DNA of 64,000 nucleotides from Latrodectus hesperus (taxonomy: Eukaryota; Arthropoda; Arachnida; Araneae; Theridiidae), in contig JAJQOW010000014.1 in assembly GCA_037975125.1 (NCBI GenBank), forward strand, positions 3,001,286 through 3,065,285, given 5' to 3'. Each line of letters starts with the position of its first letter. Positions within the stretch are counted from its first letter, which is position 1. Shown one piece after another: positions 35,123 to 47,535 of this stretch. A program made the translations under genes and the position numbers. A model generated the notes under the pieces. It had not been told where the DNA came from. It was given only the letters and a program-made list of their open reading frames with translations, and ran no database searches.

Positions 35123-37690
35123 TTAATTGACGCATATTCTTGTGCTTGGGAAATTATGTAAGAATCTTGTGGAGTAGAAGTTTCAATTACTAGTAACAAA
35201 ATCAAATTATAACTATAGTTTCAAGAAAGTCTTAAAATGGTGTTACCAGTCAATAAACTTGAAAATTTCTGTTTTTCCTGTATTAAAATGATATACATAA
35301 AAAATTTGAATGTTTTTTTTAATTTGCTCACGAGTTGAATTAATTATAGTATTTATATTTTATATTATATTTGAACTCAGAAAAATGTTTCAGTATTTAT
35401 TTTGAAAGGCAGATTTGTATATTTAATATACATCATGATTCTGATTACCTAAATATACAGTTGAATTTTGCAACTAATATAAGAAAACAATTGTAACATA
35501 TTTACTTTGCCATTTTACGCGAGAATGTTTTAAACATGTTATATTGTAAGAAAAATGACGTTGAAAAAGTCCTCTCTCTCTTATAAAATATGAACCACAT
35601 TGTCAGCGATGGTTGATCATGGCAGATGCAGTCTTATAGGAATTTATGAACTCACAGTTCATCTTCGACATAATGGTGGATTACAGTCCAAATGTTTGCA
35701 CCATTTCTGGCAAAGGGAGATTTATTCCTCTGCTTTCGATGATTCAGCAACGACCAGATGGACTTAAATCCATGGTATAAGCCTATAAGATAACACTACA
35801 CACATATAAGTTTAACCGGCATATCTTAATTTTAAGTTACTAAAATAATAAATATACTAAATTCAATTACAATATACTAAATTCAACGTAAGATATAAAC
35901 TTTTAGATTTTTTTTACTAAGGAGATTAAATTACCAATTAATGGTAATATAAAAAATCATTGAAACTAATTCTTTATCCTTTACTTTCAGAATCGTGCCA
36001 TTAAAGACATTATATATTTTTGTCATCACATAACCTTATATAAATTCTTAATTTTAATAATTATGGTGTGTTTATTATTGGGTTTCACTTCTCAACAGAC
36101 TATTTCAATAAAAATGGTTTTGTTATATTTCTTAGTAAAAAATATGATACACCAAGGAAAATGAGATAATTATTGAAAGTAAGGAAATAATAATTCAAGT
36201 GATTACAAAACAAAATATAACGACTTGATTGTTTCATAAAACTTTGTTATTATGATAAAAATTTCAGTTATTTTTTAATCAATTCAAAGGAAGTAACAAA
36301 GAGCTTGCGTTATTGTTTTAAATTACAAAAAAAAAAAAAAATCTAAAAGCACTGAAAGCAGAAATATTAATGATGAAAGCAAAATGATGTTTTCATATTT
36401 AAAACTGATAATACAATAGATTGATATTGTAATATATTTAATACTTATATTACAATAGATGAAATAATAGTTCTATTTATAAAAAATTTTGAAGCTTTCA
36501 ATTTTTATAGAAATTACTTTTGAACTTGAGAGGTTTAATCATTATATTTTGAAAAAAATTAACAATTACTAAAAGGTTGACTATTTACTTATATATTTGC
36601 GAAGATATAAATTTATATTGGATAGAAATGTAACATGATGAAAGTTTCTCCATATATATAGGGCTTATAAAAAATAATAATTTTTTTACAAAAGTTAAAT
36701 GCAAAATTTTTCAACTCCAGTAAAAACTTAGTTAAATGCCTAGTTTTTGGTTATATATACATTTTTCTTGTATCATATTTAATACACTTTTAAAATATAT
36801 TTTAATATTTACGAATTTGCTTGTTCCTTTTACTCATCTTCTTTATTTCAAAACTATCCTCAAACTATAATCCTTTTTTCACATGTAAAATCCATATCGT
36901 TTCTATTTTTAATATTGTGCTTAAATTTTATTTGAACATGCAGCAAAATATCTTTATATATATCTTTCGTTTTTTTATTGCAAAACCGCTTGTGCTTTAC
37001 AGTACTACTAATTCGTGACATCTTTCTTGTGCACTTGTCAAGTTTATTTGCATGCAAATAACCTTTCCACTACATAAATAAATTAATTTTTCATTTAAAT
37101 GATCATGGTAAGTCTACTCCTAAAATTTTATGGTTGTCTGCTGAAAACTAGTTTAAAATAAACAAACAAGTTCAAGCTTACTACTTAATTCATACAAGTG
37201 ATTAAAGTAATATATAATTACTTTTGCATTATATGAAGCACAAAGCACACCTATTTAATAGAGATTTCTCATTCATTAAAAACGTACAAATGAACTTAAG
37301 TTTCCTATGATTTAAAGAATTTAAATAAGCAAAATTTTGTTTTACAATTTCTCCTGCACGCAAATCACATTTGCAAAAGTTACTTGAAGAATAATGTTAT
37401 TTACAGTCATTTTAATCTTAACAAAACTAATACAAATTCTTTTCTTTTTATTTTTCAACGAAGTATTATATCGTCTGCAAAAAGCCAATCTAATACATTT
37501 TGTTCCAAAAACACTTTATTCTTTTCAGGCGTCAATTTACAACTTCCCCCTTTCATTACTTTTGCCATATCTTTCCCATATACTTAGATATTTAAAGAGC
37601 TGTAGTTTATCTAAATAATCGTGTGGGGGAGAGGTACATAAATAAAGAAAGGTCTCCCGCAGATTGCTGGGGAAAACCGATTGACCATTA
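35123..37690. other. Mostly AT-rich DNA, no gene seen
   Basis: A GC-richer patch at 35590-35790 has no recognisable content. The short frames at 36821-37618 have no domain and no supporting features. Confidence 0.5.
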
Positions 37691-37692
37691 AC

Positions 37693-37727
37693 TGTTCGAA
37701 GGGATTTTTTTCCCTTTTCTTCGAACA
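37693..37727. repeat. Small hairpin
   Basis: TGTTCGAA (37693-37700) pairs with TTCGAACA (37720-37727), and AGGGA pairs with TCCCT inside. It lies in a slightly GC-richer stretch (37620-37760). Role unknown. Confidence 0.6.
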
Positions 37728-37759
37728 TTACCGTTATCGCTTTTATTCCTATCCGGCAC

Positions 37760-39300
37760 ATTTCCTACCCTGCATGTGTGCATAGATTATTATTCTGTTA
37801 GCCTACCGCTTTTCCAGGATCCCTAGAGTCTTTTTTATCAAGTGAGAATAATGTTTTTTATTACTTGCTACTTTTTCCTGCCTTGGCTATACGGGGAATA
37901 AACATTGCATCATAGTTATGAGCTCTATATAACTGACTGAAAATGTGAGGAGAGCTGTCGAAAGAAACGTTTTAATAAAACTTGACAGAAAGAAAGAGAA
38001 ATATCTTCTCTCTCGTAACTATATTGTTTACTGGTACAGTTATAAAAATCTCAGTTATGATTAAGAAGCTCATATTGAATGTTTCCCACTGAATATGCAG
38101 TAACTAATCTTTGATTTTAACCACATTCAATTTCCTTTTTGTTGGGAATAATAGCCTTATGTTCCTTTTCAAATGCAGCGAACATTTTTCACCTTATAAT
38201 AAAAATTCCTAACGTAAAAGTAAACTTCACATTTACCTCTAGCGAATTTTTATTTTCATTTTACTAACAGATGCGTAACCTGAATTATTTTTGAATTTCA
38301 AAATAGTTTTTTAATATCTGAATACAAAATTTATAATCCAGTTTATGATATCCACTGCAATATTATTTTAAGTACTCCATTTTTTATTGTGATATAGTTA
38401 TAATGTAATAACAAATCTTAATCTAAAATTCCTCAATTCATTATTTCAGTAAATTTTACTTAATATGAGTTTCTTGTTTAATGTGTTCTAGATTCAAACA
38501 GTTGATAGTTAATATGAAGAGATAAATAAAAGAGAAAAATCTGAGCCATTTTACTTTTCTAAGCAATTTTATGACTTTTAAAGTTTGAGTGTAAAATAAA
38601 AGATTAACTAAAGAGTCCAATTCTACATATTTTTGTGAACAATTCATAAAAATATTATGTTATAAACTTCGATAAAATATTATAGAAATATTTTGCTACA
38701 AGCTTATGATATCAGTAAAGAATTTTCTTTGTGAGTATGCATGTAATTTGATTGTTTTATTTCACATTGGCTTTGCATGCACTTGAAATTCTGTTCATAG
38801 GGTTAGCTTGCATTTACCATCAATTATATGAATCTCAAATGGTGCAGGTATCATGAAATCAGGAAAGGAGGAAAGTCAATATGGCTGTAATATTTATCTA
38901 ATTTTTAAAACTTTATCTTGTTAAACTGGTAACGATAATGATATAGATAAAAGAACTGAAAAAAAAATTAAAATGATGCATTCCTTTTCCTTCTCAAAAG
39001 AACAAGCGTAATATTTCAATGTGATTCCTAATTTTTACATTAAAAATTATTAAAACCACAAACTATTAAAATACGGTTTAAGAAATTTAGATTTTAATAT
39101 TTAAAAAGATAAGAGTACATTTTTGAGATCCTCTTTGTAAATATGAAAGAATAAAATTTTGTATGAACCTATTTTAACAACTAAACTTATGTTAATAATG
39201 ACACGTAAGACAGTTATATGCCTAATATAAATACATAAAATCTCAAATGCAAAAATAATATAAGAACGTACATTTTATTTGAATAAAATAAGCAACAAAC
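37760..39300. other. AT-rich DNA, no gene seen
   Basis: No supported gene or named repeat. Confidence 0.55.
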
Positions 39301-39329
39301 AGAAAAATGATGCTGAAATCAAAAATGCT

Positions 39330-39655
39330 TCTTCTTCTTCATAAGCTCAACAGTCGGTTACCGGCCAAGTCTGTCTCTATCAGCTTCTTCCATATAGATC
39401 TATTAGACGCCAAGTTTCTCCAACGGCTTACTTCCAAGTCCAATAACCATCTCTCCACTCTATCTATCTGGGTTCTTGGTTTTGGTCTCTTGTTTAGAAA
39501 GTTATTTTAGATATGATATTAGTCTGATTTTTGTTCCTGAGATTTCTGAACAGTGGGTTTTCTAATGGGGTGGGGTTGTTAACCTCACACCCAACCCCAT
39601 TATCTGGAAGATCAGGCCCTGTTTAGTCGTCTCTTACAACACGCAGTGAAAACTG
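39330..39655. repeat. Unclassified GC-richer dispersed-type sequence
   Basis: A 320-bp stretch richer in G and C than its flanks, with GGGGTGGGGTTG, CACACCCAACCCC and GTCGTCTCTTACAACACGCAG. It looks like non-coding tail sequence of a retroelement, but I cannot name the family. The 67-codon frame at 39307-39510 has no recognisable domain. Confidence 0.3.
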
Positions 39656-40495
39656 TTTATAGGAAAGAAATTTTTATTGGTTGCTGAACAGTAAAAGAGG
39701 TAATTCCTCTACAAAATAGCAGAAAAACAATTATACAAATAAGTAAGGCAAACAATTATCCTAACTTGTGTTTCAAAATGTTTAATTACAAGAATTCATA
39801 AGTTGGGCAGAGTTACCACTTCTACAATATATACTGGGAATGTTGTTGCTTTGATCAATAGTATTTTAGGGAATCTTTATCTATTCTAGAAAAAAGCATG
39901 TTGTCAGGTCATTAAGATTTCGGGAAAGATTCATAAAATAGAAATACGGCTCTTGAGTATGTCAAAGTCATATTATATGGGGTTTAAGTTGGGTGAATAC
40001 ATTAACTGTTCCTTTTGAAGAAAGATTTTACATTTCATGTACTGCCTTACAATGACTTACGAGTTCTATATACTCGTTCGTAATCCTTCATAAACTTGGC
40101 ATAAAAACTCATGTTTTCCAGACATGCAGAAAACATATGAATTGAGTATTACAACTGATTATAAAATTATTGCTAATGGCAACTTGTAAGGGAAACTAGG
40201 GAAAACGTGAAAATCACTTTAGTCTCTAACAAATAACCCTGCTAAAACCATGAAGCAGCACCATTATATTTGTATTTGTTCAGTGAATATTGAGATCAAT
40301 TTCTCAAAATCAGTCAAATCTGTATTTATCGATAATTGTTGCTTGTATAGTATCAGTTACCGCTGAACAATACATTGGCCCATTGTTGTAATGCCCAATG
40401 AATGTCATCCAAAATAGACTATAACGGAGCTCTTCTGTGAGACAACGTCAATGACGCATGAACTGATGATTATCTGGAATACAGTATAATTTCAG
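39656..40495. other. AT-rich DNA, no gene seen
   Basis: No supported gene or named repeat. Confidence 0.5.
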
Positions 40496-40499
40496 CTGC

Positions 40500-41548
40500 T
40501 GTCCACAACACATCAATTCTCTCTTTAGAATGAAAATGACGTTCATTTAAGTTCTTTTATAGATTAAAATGCTGTCAAAACTCATACATAGCGAGAGCAA
40601 GCGAAATGAGAGGATGTTTTAAAATTTTAATGCGCATTTATTCCGTAAATACAAGTGTTAACTTTATTGAAAGTAAAGATGCATTATCATGGTGAAACAA
40701 AAAACTTATTCAATTCATTTTCTGTATGATGCTTAGAGATATTTAAAACGTACCTGTAGCACCGATGCCGTATAATCCAGGATTCCAAATTCTGAATTTT
40801 TTTGACGATGAAGAAATGTTGCCAAGATGACATATTGTGACGTACGCAATGACGTAAATACTGGGTGAACAGAGTTTTGTGCATAATTTTTGTAGGTCTC
40901 CATATTTATGATGTAATAAAAATCTGATTGCCAGATACATAAGAAAATCCACCAAAAAGTCATCAAACTCAGAATTTGGCGTTCCGTATTATTCGGCATC
41001 ATGTGCCACAAGTAGCACAGAATGACTCAAATACTTTCTGTCTTTCTAACTTGACGACTTTTACTATTTTTAGCTTTCAGAAAGTAAATATAAGCAATAA
41101 TCTTTCATGGTACATTGTCTTTTCACTATTATGAACATGTGATTATCTTCAAAGTGACAGCCATTTTTTTCTTAACGAGTTAAAATTTCAAAACATGATA
41201 TGCCATTTCCTCATGTAATGATTTTTGAAATAACGCAATGTCACTATCCTTAATTAGCTTAAATTTTTTCCACTTTTTCGAAAACGCTTCTCTCTTTGGT
41301 ATTCAGAGAAATTATAGAGAATACATTGACAAATTCAAATTGTTATCACTCTTTCATGTATAGTGGTAAACCTGGTTTTAAGTTCCTTCTGTGTTAATTG
41401 TTAACTGTAGCGATTACCATAGAAAAAAGTATGGCAAATACATAATCCAAGATATGTTGACCACAATCATTTTATTCGTTCTTCACCTTGAAGAACATTG
41501 CAGTTTCAATGAAATCCTGTAAGCCAGCTGATTACAATAGCACGAGAT
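40500..41548 (-). pseudogene. Ancient mariner transposase fossil
   Basis: On the minus strand this matches the mariner at 13902-15163 in several blocks that lie in the same order. Plus-strand phrases GAATGAAAATGACGTTCATTTAAGTTCTTTT..AGATTAAA (40530), GATGCATTATCATGGTGAA (40678), TAAGTTCCTTCTGTG (41380) and TTCACCTTGAAGAACATTGC (41484) parallel that element. Indels and stops are everywhere, and it is far more diverged than the younger copy. The N-terminal coding end is missing; at about 41545 the sequence folds back into an inverted duplication (see 41549-41607). Confidence 0.78.
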
Positions 41549-41607
41549 GAAACTACATTTAGAAACAATATTTTTATTACAAAAATATTGTTTGTAAATG
41601 TAGTTTC
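41549..41607. repeat. Palindrome ending the mariner fossil (27-bp arms)
   Basis: The left arm (41549-41575, GAAACTACATTTAG...) and right arm (41581-41607, ...AATGTAGTTTC) differ at one position around a 5-base loop. Beyond the arms the similarity continues more weakly: CACGTGCTTTATTACGGTGCTTAAGACG after the right arm resembles the complement of the mariner segment before the left arm. This is therefore an inverted duplication of transposon sequence, not a simple hairpin. Confidence 0.8.
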
Positions 41608-41649
41608 ACGTGCTTTATTACGGTGCTTAAGACGCATATTTAAGCTTGT

Positions 41650-42400
41650 GATTGGAGGTGGGTATTTGTTGAACATCGATGATGAGAATTTGTTCTTACT
41701 AGATGACTTGTGCCAATTAGCTTTGCTGGCACATGGCTTGCTTAGTAATAAATTTTCATGTACTCATCATCATCTGATTGATTGTTGAGATCCTGTTATG
41801 TAAGTATTTATAGGAGTTTAATAAATCTCCAGTATGATAAAAGTTTCTAGTTGTTTTTTATCACTCATTTTAAGTCACGAAATCTCAGAAGTAAACTTTT
41901 TTGATGTCTATGATATTTGAGACTTCGTCCTGCAGCACACTTTGTGCAGCACTGCTAATATTGGAACGTAAAAACATCAAATATCCCAAGATTTTAGGAC
42001 ATTTAAAAGGAAGCAATTCAATGAAAAGAGTACTTGTATGTAAAAAAGAATCCAAATACAAAATATCCAATAGAAAGTCATGCAATATATCTCATTTAAT
42101 TGCATATCACTATCTCAAAAGCAAAGCAAAATTCCAGTTAATAACAAAACACTTTCATGCCTGTTTATGATGGGTTAAAGAACACTGATTCTATCCAATA
42201 AGCTTAATTGAGGCTAGGAATTGTTTAAAAAAATCATTAATTCATTGCTGAATTCCATTCAATAGGTGACAACATAAGAAAATTCAAACCTATGTTACAA
42301 AATTTAAGAGATCGTAAAAGCTGCTCTTACATTTGATTTGAGATTACTCATTTATAATTTGAGATTACTTGCTTGCTTTTAAACTCCTTATAGATAAAAA
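41650..42400. other. AT-rich DNA, no gene seen
   Basis: Short frames on both strands at 41588-42170 have no recognisable domain. The first partly continues the inverted mariner duplication. Confidence 0.5.
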
Positions 42401-42401
42401 A

Positions 42402-42550
42402 GCTTTCTTTTATATAAGATTTTAATTATTTATCAGTTCTCATAGATCAGTAAATTATATAAAGTAATTATAGAGATCATCTATACCTTTTTTGTTGACC
42501 ATTGATATCTCTATTTTGTTTCAAGTTTTTTTTTTAACATTTTTGTTATT
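42402..42550. repeat. Diverged direct duplicate A (empty SINE site)
   Basis: Aligns with 43285-43690 once the SINE is removed. Shared phrases are TTCTTTTAT(A/G)TAAGATT(T/C)TAATTATTT, (A/T)CA(G/A)TAAATT(A/G)TATAAAGTAATTATAG and ACATTTTTGTT. There is no SINE here, so it shows the pre-insertion state. Confidence 0.75.
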
Positions 42551-42697
42551 GATATCTTTGTCCATCATTCGAACAAAACTAAGCTTTTAATCAAGAATCA
42601 GCATTTAAAATTGATGACAAAAGAAAATTCTTTTTCATTTAGCAAATAAAAAAGATCGTGAAATGCTCAAAATTTTGATTTTCGGAATCTTAAAGAG

Positions 42698-42757
42698 ATC
42701 CGAAAGAGTCTAAATCACGTTCAATTGCAATTAATCGTGATTTAGACTCTTTCGGAT
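42698..42757. repeat. 22-bp perfect inverted repeat
   Basis: The arms ATCCGAAAGAGTCTAAATCA (plus CG) at 42698-42719 and their exact complement at 42736-42757 surround a 16-base loop. Arms this long without a mismatch imply either recent origin or selection on a hairpin. No neighbouring gene or target duplication was found. Confidence 0.85.
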
Positions 42758-43284
42758 TTCGACATCAAACGAGGCAATCAATTACAATCTCATTTAATAA
42801 ATATTATCTTCAAAGTTTCTAGAAGATTGTAACAAGTTGACAAGAAATTTAATTCTCATTTCATTTATGAAAATTTTTTGGTTCTTTCCTTAAATATGAA
42901 AAAGATAGATAAAGTATATAGATAAAGAATTGATTGCATCAAAATGAAAATAATTCTTATGGAAATATAATATTAATTGCCGTAGGGAAATAATGTGAAA
43001 AATGATATTTTTTTATAAAATCTAAAATTTGTTTTATTTCTGGAGGGTAATTTTTCTTTTGATTAAGTAATCATTTCAAAATATGTAATGCATTTTAACG
43101 AACTAGTCCTTAGTTTTCAACCAAAACCAGTACAAGAAAACTTAAAGTAGCGATGCGTAGCATGGATAGCGATAAACATTTGTAAAGAACTTATTAAGTC
43201 TATTCTTGATGAAATGAAAATGATCCATTCGGTAAAAAGTGAAAGTTAAAACCGTCGTTTGTTTATCGATAAGTTGAAAGTATT
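42758..43284. other. AT-rich DNA, no gene seen
   Basis: No supported gene or named repeat. Confidence 0.5.
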
Positions 43285-43338
43285 CTTTTATGTAAGATTC
43301 TAATTATTTTTGAACTCACCTACATCAATAAATTGTAT

Positions 43339-43608
43339 GGCGACTAACTTGTTTAGTGGTCAGCGTGACTGACTACAGATAAGGAGGTCCTGGGTTCGAA
43401 TTCCGGTTCGGGCATGGATGTACTTTCTCTCTATCTATCCTGTCTTTGTCCTTTCCTTGTGTGAATGGTTGCCTACCCTATAAACGGGTACCTATGGCAT
43501 GTGTGTACTGAAGAAGTCAGACTCCACACCAAAATATGATTCAGTTGGAAAAGTGGAGCAGCGCAGCCCATGTTGCCAGCTTAGCTGGCACATGAAAATG
43601 AATGAATG
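43339..43608 (+). mobile_element. tRNA-Arg-like SINE with 12-bp target duplication
   Basis: The head (43339 to about 43412) has the A-box-like TTGTTTAGTGGTCAG, CTGACTACAGATAAGG and a B box GGTTCGAATTCC. The body carries the family block CCTACCCTATAAACGGGTACC (43470s) and ends in the hairpin TGCCAGC-TTA-GCTGGCA, then an AATG-type tail. AATAAATTGTAT is present on both sides (43327-43338 and 43609-43620). It inserted into a sequence whose uninterrupted duplicate lies at 42402-42550. The short minus-strand frame here is the SINE body. Confidence 0.93.
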
Positions 43609-43689
43609 AATAAATTGTATAAAGTAATTATAGGATCCTATATACATACCTCTACTTTGATTCAAGTATTTTGACATTTTTGTTCACAT

Positions 43690-44670
43690 TTTAATGCGTG
43701 TTAACAATTATTATTATGTATACCTTAAACGATTGAAAATTATTTATATAAATATATAGTAACATTTTGCATTTTTAAATGATAAAATATTGATTATATA
43801 ATTTAAGCAATTATTTTTTGAGAAAGTTATTTGTTTCATTTTAACTCTTTCTGCCTTGAGGCTAAAATGCTAACAGAAATGCCTTAAATAATGGGTTAAA
43901 AACTGACAGTGTCATAAGCAACTAAAGAGTTTACTGATTTCCGATTCTTTAAGATAAGTACACAAATAAAATGTTTTCTTTAAAAAGAATTGAAAAAATA
44001 CTATTCTCTATACTCACGTCTATTCTTAAGATAAGTTTAGAACTTTTTTTTATAAGGGTTTTTGAATGCAGTAAGAGAAAGAAAAGATCTTATAGGATGA
44101 GTATATTTTTTCGTTTCTTCAAAGAACCATCCTTATCCCCTTTGATGGTTTAGGCGGCATCTTCGGATCCCCACAAAATAGCATTTGTCAAAAAGGCAGA
44201 GTTCTAAGATCTAATAAAGAACGCTTTTCCCACATTCTTTTTTATCCGATTCTACATTTTTGAGAACTTTTACGAAATCCTTGTGACTTAAAGTACATTT
44301 ATGGTCTGTTCTAATATTATAAGATTTTGGTAAAATGTCCACAGTGTAAAAAATGGCTTCAAAACTATTAAGGCAATGGAACATTTTCCGAGAACATTTC
44401 AACAAAATAAAATATGATGTGCTAAAATATGCAATAACTGAATGCATATTAAAATGACGGCACTGTTATTTAGATGATTGTAAAATAAATAATCCTTGAT
44501 TCAATATTGAGTTTATTTCGCAGGTCAACAGTGGTACTTTTTCTGGTATCTTTTGAATGAATTTGATGCTTGAATTGAAATCCTTTGAAATCCCTTGACC
44601 CATCTTATATATGTCTTACAAAATTCATATTAATCATTAATATTAATCAGTAATAATTAATGTATTCATA
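43690..44670. other. AT-rich DNA, no gene seen
   Basis: Short frames on both strands (43971-44153, 44211-44447) have no recognisable domain. Confidence 0.5.
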
Positions 44671-44674
44671 TTAA

Positions 44675-47222
44675 TCAGAGTAGATTTCTTAAAAGATGGT
44701 CAACTCTTGATAATATAACTTATTTGGAAACACAGATCCGCAATGCTTTTGTGCAGAGGAATCATCTGGTTTCCATTTTCTTCGACATAAATAAAGCTTA
44801 CTACCATACATAGCGTTAAGGAATTCGTCATAGGATGTATGATTTTGGCTTTCGGGTTAATTTGCCGATATTTATGCATAACATTTTACGCTCCCGTGGC
44901 TTTAAAGTTCGTATTGATTCTATTTTTCCAACATTTTAAATCAACCTGAAGGTGTTCCTCAGGGTAGTATTTTAAGCATCACTTTTTTTAATCTTCTCAT
45001 ATTAGTTTCATACTTCCTCAGCTTTCATCTTCTGTGCATGGTACCTTATAAGTTGATGACCTGCAAATATCCTGCTAGGGGTTAAGCATTCGTTTAATTG
45101 AAAGACAATTGCAAACATCTGTTAATAAACTTGCTACATGGTGTGTTGAGAATAATCATACACTATCTCCTAGTAAGAGCAGTTGTGTGCATTTCTACAG
45201 ATAAACTAGCCTCCACAATGATCCTGTAATTCATATGAACAACACACCTATACCAGTGGTAAATCAGGTAAAATTTCTTAGTGTGATGTTTGACCGTAAA
45301 TTAACCTTTCTTCCGCATGTATTACATCTGTGGAAGAGGTGTGAGTGATTGCTTAATATAATCAATGTGCTTTCAAACACATCTTTGGGGTGCTGATCAC
45401 ACGTCACTCCTTCGAGTTTACCAATTACTCATTTTATATCATCTTGTCTACGGTTGTGTTGTTTACGGATCAGCAAGATCATCTGTGTTACGCACACTGG
45501 ACATTGTTTATCATTCTATTCTGAGAATAAGTTCAGGCGCATTCCGCACATCACCCGTCCAGAGTCTTTATGCAATATGCCAAAAATTGCCTTTAGACCT
45601 GTGACGTATACAGTTCTCTCTATTATTGTTGTAAAATCATGTCTGATCCTCATTATCCTTTACGTTCTATGGTTCCTGTTACTACACTTAAGAGATTGTA
45701 TGATGCTCGTAGTTGCAGCATCCCACATTTTCGTACCCGAACTTAATATTTTCTATAGTTCTCAGACCTACATGACTTCCATTTTGTTAAAACGTGGACC
45801 TTTTATCCCAACCACCTTGGTATGATCCACAGATCAATATAAATAATCCTTTTCATAATCTTAGAAATTCAGATACAATTATTACCGTTTATCAACTGCT
45901 ATATTCATCACATCACTGTCAGTATACCACGAACACACCAGTATTCACTGATGGTTCTAAATACGCTGGACATGTGGGTTGTGCTGTAGTTACTGAAAAT
46001 AATATTCTTAGCTACAGCCTCCATAGTTCCTGTTCAATCTTCACAGCTGAAGCAACAGCAATTTATTATGCTCTTCAGCACGTGAATAAAAGCTATTCTT
46101 TTAAAAATTGTGCGTACACTGACAGTTTGAGAGTTTTGGATGCGTTGAATAGCGGTTATTTCCTATGTCATCCAGTTGTATTTAGAATTTTCAAATAATT
46201 GGATTCTCTTGTTGGCAAGGTTTATAATACATTGTTCTGTTTGATCCCTGGTCATGTGGGTCTCGATGACCAGACAGCTGATAAAGATGCATCCGGACCA
46301 CTCATGCCACCTGTTCTCTTGTCTGATGTGAGAAAGGGAGTAAAAAAACTAATACATTCTTTATGGGAGGAATCACGGAAGCTGCAGGTCAGTAACAAGC
46401 TCCATGCCTTATTTCCATCCATCACTCCAGTATCATTTTTACCGTTACGAAGTGCTGATGTCCGTTTGACTCGTCATTGTATCGGACACACACGTTTCAA
46501 CCACTGACATTTGTTTCTGAACGAATAAAATCCATGATATGAAATGTGTGATGAACTTGTGCAACATATTTTAAATTCTGTTTAGTGGGAATCACATACT
46601 ATTTTTATAATAATAACCTTAACGTAGATTACATTTTACATTATTAAATTTTGTCTCAAAAAATTCTGTTTTTATTACAATCAGTTTTTCAGTTTTTTTT
46701 GTACAATTAAAAGATAATATGTTACTAATATTTTTTATAAGAATGACTTATTTATAATAATTACTATTAATAAATTATAATTATAAAGATTTCAATTATT
46801 TATAATAATTACATTGTAAATAAAATTTTAAATTAAACTAATTAAAAATTATTCAAACTAATTAACATAAATGCAATTAAAATTTGTTTAATAAAGTGTT
46901 AAAGATGAATATAAACTCAAAATGAAATATTTATTATTTTATTTCCGGAAGATTTCTAGTAATTCAAAATTGATATTACGAATCAACACTATTTATCAGT
47001 ACAACTATAAAAGGCCCACACCCACCACAACATCAAGAAACGTCTCATACTTTTTAATAGACATATAAATGAATCCCATTATCCAACACTGCGAATGATG
47101 ATAGATGGTTATGGCTCTCTTCTTTTACCTACTGAAATTTCTTCACTTCAGGCTGTCAAAGTAATAAGACTGGGTCTTATGGAATATAAAGTTCTAGATT
47201 CAATATTAGCTACTGTTGAATA
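44675..47222 (+). pseudogene. Decayed LINE (RT, RNase H, C-terminal part)
   Basis: Conserved pieces lie in the expected order but in changing frames. There is a decayed ...RFLKRWSTLDNIT, IFFDINKAY (motif A), a broken GVPQGSILS (about 44950), VDDLQI (about 45055), NKLATWC..NNHTLSPSKS and VKFLSVMFDRKLTF. RNase H is next, with FTDGSKYAGHVG (about 45948), FTAEATAIYYAL, YTDSLRVL, a stop at 46196-46198, then CLIPGHVGLDDQTAD. After LTRHCIGHTRFNH comes a Cys/His-like CDELVQHIL (about 46550). An AT-rich stretch (about 46600-47005) interrupts it, and a plausible C-terminal piece (LQAVKVIRLGLMEYKVL) runs to a stop at 47220-47222. The element is 5'-truncated or unrecognisable before 44675. It is older and of a different family from the LINE at 32-34 kb. 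Confidence 0.82.
46600..47005. other. AT-rich stretch splitting the LINE remnant
   Basis: About 400 bp of very AT-rich sequence between two parts that read as one LINE C-terminus. It may be an inserted AT-rich element or locally expanded sequence. I saw no clear terminal repeats or target duplication. Confidence 0.4.
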
Positions 47223-47535
47223 ACTAGAAGTAATTGTTACATTTATACTTTCTGAATAAACATATCTGAATGGATACTTGAGAACTTCTCTAGTTTTCTT
47301 TTGCGAAAGGTGAATAAATATTTTTTATCTAATACAATTATTTCACAAAGCCAAACAATATAGTTTTATAATACTATGCAAGTTTTTGCCTGTTAAACTG
47401 CCTTCTACGTGGTATCAAATTTGTGACTGAAGGGATAACCGTAGTTAAGTCATGTGACCACACTCTTGGGAAAGATATATCACAAATTTGATCAGTTTCT
47501 TTGAATAATGGAAGGGGAATGTTATTTTTTGTTCT

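Noticed and set aside
40733..41011. 92-codon minus-strand protein
   Set aside because: It lies within the decayed mariner region and shows no recognisable motif; it is probably a chance frame in fossil sequence.
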